From assembly GCA_016784425.1 (NCBI GenBank), contig JADHUQ010000115.1, positions 1 to 7,406 on the forward strand: DNA of 7,406 bases. Direction: 5' to 3'. The notes beneath the pieces are model-generated. The model saw nothing but the letters and a program-made list of their open reading frames with translations, had not been told where the DNA came from and did no database searches. Positions 6,832-7,406 of this stretch are shown piece by piece; position 1 is the stretch's first letter, and the number at the start of each line of letters is the position of its first letter. The position numbers and the translations under genes are program-made. The stretch is from Candidatus Delongbacteria bacterium (GTDB lineage Bacteria > CAIWAD01 > BS150m-G50).

Positions 6832-7406
6832 CAGCACGATGTAGAACTCGGTTCTTATTGGGTTCGTTTGCGAGAGATCAGACCTGATCTTCAGATGGGG
6901 GGACTCTATCGTGAAGCCTTTTCCCTATGGGAGTTTGATGAGAAGTACTCAATTAACGGGCTTTTATCATTTCAACTTGGAATGTTTCTTCATGATAATA
7001 TATGCTTTAAAGAGGCTGAGACCTTGCTAAGATATGCACTGGAGGTAGACGAAAATTCCTGTGGTCCGAATCATCCCGATGTCGCCAGAGATCTCCACAT
7101 GCTTGCTGAGTTGCTTAGGGAAACTAATCGTAAAACTGAGGCCGAACTTCTCATACACCGAGCGCTGAAAATAAACGAGAAATATTTTGGCCAGAATCAT
7201 CCCGATGTGGCTTCCATCTCAACAATCTCGCTACATTGCTTGAAAAAACGAATCGTCTATCTGAAGCCGAGTCTCTCTATGGCCGGGCACTGGAGATAAA
7301 TGAAAAATCCCTAGGTCCGGACCACCCGGAAACCGCCAGAAACCTCAATAACCTTGCATTATTGTTCCAGGCCACAAATCGTCTAATGGAGGCAGAGCCC
7401 CTGTTA
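6832..7406 (+). pseudogene. Segment 3: TPR repeat region with internal frameshift, runs off the window
   Basis: Same frame directly after the TAG: residues such as QHDVELGSYWVRLRE match the linker that follows FLALW-type sequence in this family, so the TAG lies inside the protein. TPRs of the kinesin-light-chain/TPR_10-12 type follow, each carrying EAE, RAL and a GPNHPDVA-like end. At 7216-7217 only two bases occupy a codon position; the original frame ends out of register at a TAA (7297-7299). The frame from 7218 instead reads LNNLATLLEKTNRLSEAESL and stays open for 63 codons to base 7406. These repeats would form the ligand- or partner-sensing end. Separate starts (TTG 6868, ATG 6895) have no convincing ribosome site. 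Confidence 0.75.
6964..7406 (+). repeat. 126-bp tandem coding repeats (TPR units, last one cut by the window)
   Basis: Units begin at 6964, 7090, 7216 and 7341. The first two steps are 126 bases (42 residues) and the third is 125, which places a one-base loss at the start of the third unit. The 15-mer GAATCATCCCGATGT occurs at 7068-7082 and 7194-7208, exactly 126 bases apart. The fourth unit is incomplete, so the array probably continues to the right. Confidence 0.8.

Larger units (their letters stand above)
4885..7406 (+). pseudogene. DUF4062-NACHT-TPR (STAND, NLR-like) protein, interrupted; 3' end outside window
   Basis: One ancestral gene encoding a cytoplasmic STAND ATPase: N-terminal DUF4062 (about residues 16-135), NACHT P-loop NTPase with Walker A GESGSGKT (286-293) and Walker B VIVLDGLNQ (372-380), a helical/winged region with LPRALWSPLFLAMEP and HDFLRQAV typical of the family, then 42-residue TPRs from about residue 694. 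Residue numbers read through the stops. The frame is broken by TGA 5779-5781 (codon 299), TAG 6829-6831 (codon 649) and a one-base loss near 7213-7217, after which the frame starting at 7218 continues to the window edge. Family-like protein resumes after each lesion, so it is one gene. The same architecture occurs in many bacteria, and related DUF4062-NACHT proteins occur in animals (TEP1-like), from memory. A role in sensing invaders is inferred from architecture only. Sequencing error or recoding could also explain the lesions. Confidence 0.8.

Noticed and set aside
7213..7217. Programmed ribosomal frameshift site
   Set aside because: No slippery heptamer or evident downstream pseudoknot at the site, and two upstream stops would already prevent translation from reaching it.

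Overview
The window looks like part of a bacterial chromosome, with Shine-Dalgarno sites and short intergenic gaps, from an environmental or uncultivated lineage. The secreted multidomain protein in the middle (CARDB, LRR, Fn3-like, PKD, ASH-like halves around a nidogen-like insert) is a style I associate with the FCB group and nearby candidate phyla. That placement is inference; no marker gene is present.

Layout, all on the + strand: (1) 1-966, the C-terminal part of a major facilitator superfamily (MFS) permease whose start lies left of the window. (2) 967-1492, a 526-base gap with no convincing gene, a 12-bp perfect palindrome, other small inverted repeats and a weak promoter candidate. 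(3) 1493-4861, an intact 1122-residue predicted secreted leucine-rich-repeat protein. (4) 4885 to the right edge, a DUF4062-NACHT-TPR protein of the STAND/NLR-like type, beginning 23 bases after the LRR gene. Its frame is interrupted by a TGA at 5779-5781, a TAG at 6829-6831 and a one-base frameshift near 7213-7217. The protein stays family-like across all three, so this is one damaged (or unusually decoded, or mis-sequenced) gene, not three genes.

The most interesting point is the pairing of a secreted LRR protein with an adjacent NLR-architecture ATPase. The latter has an N-terminal DUF4062 module, a NACHT switch with Walker A and B motifs, and a C-terminal array of 42-residue kinesin-light-chain-type TPRs. 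STAND proteins of this shape are known or suspected sensors in bacterial conflict and antiphage defence, but nothing here proves such a role. The in-frame TGA falls six codons after the Walker A Thr, where a Trp would fit, so normal decoding would release a DUF4062 protein without a working NTPase switch.

Base composition changes along the window. Sample 60-base lines counted by hand gave about 60% GC in the permease, about one third in the LRR array, 60-70% in the NACHT part and 30-53% in the TPR part. This suggests a mosaic or partly acquired locus.
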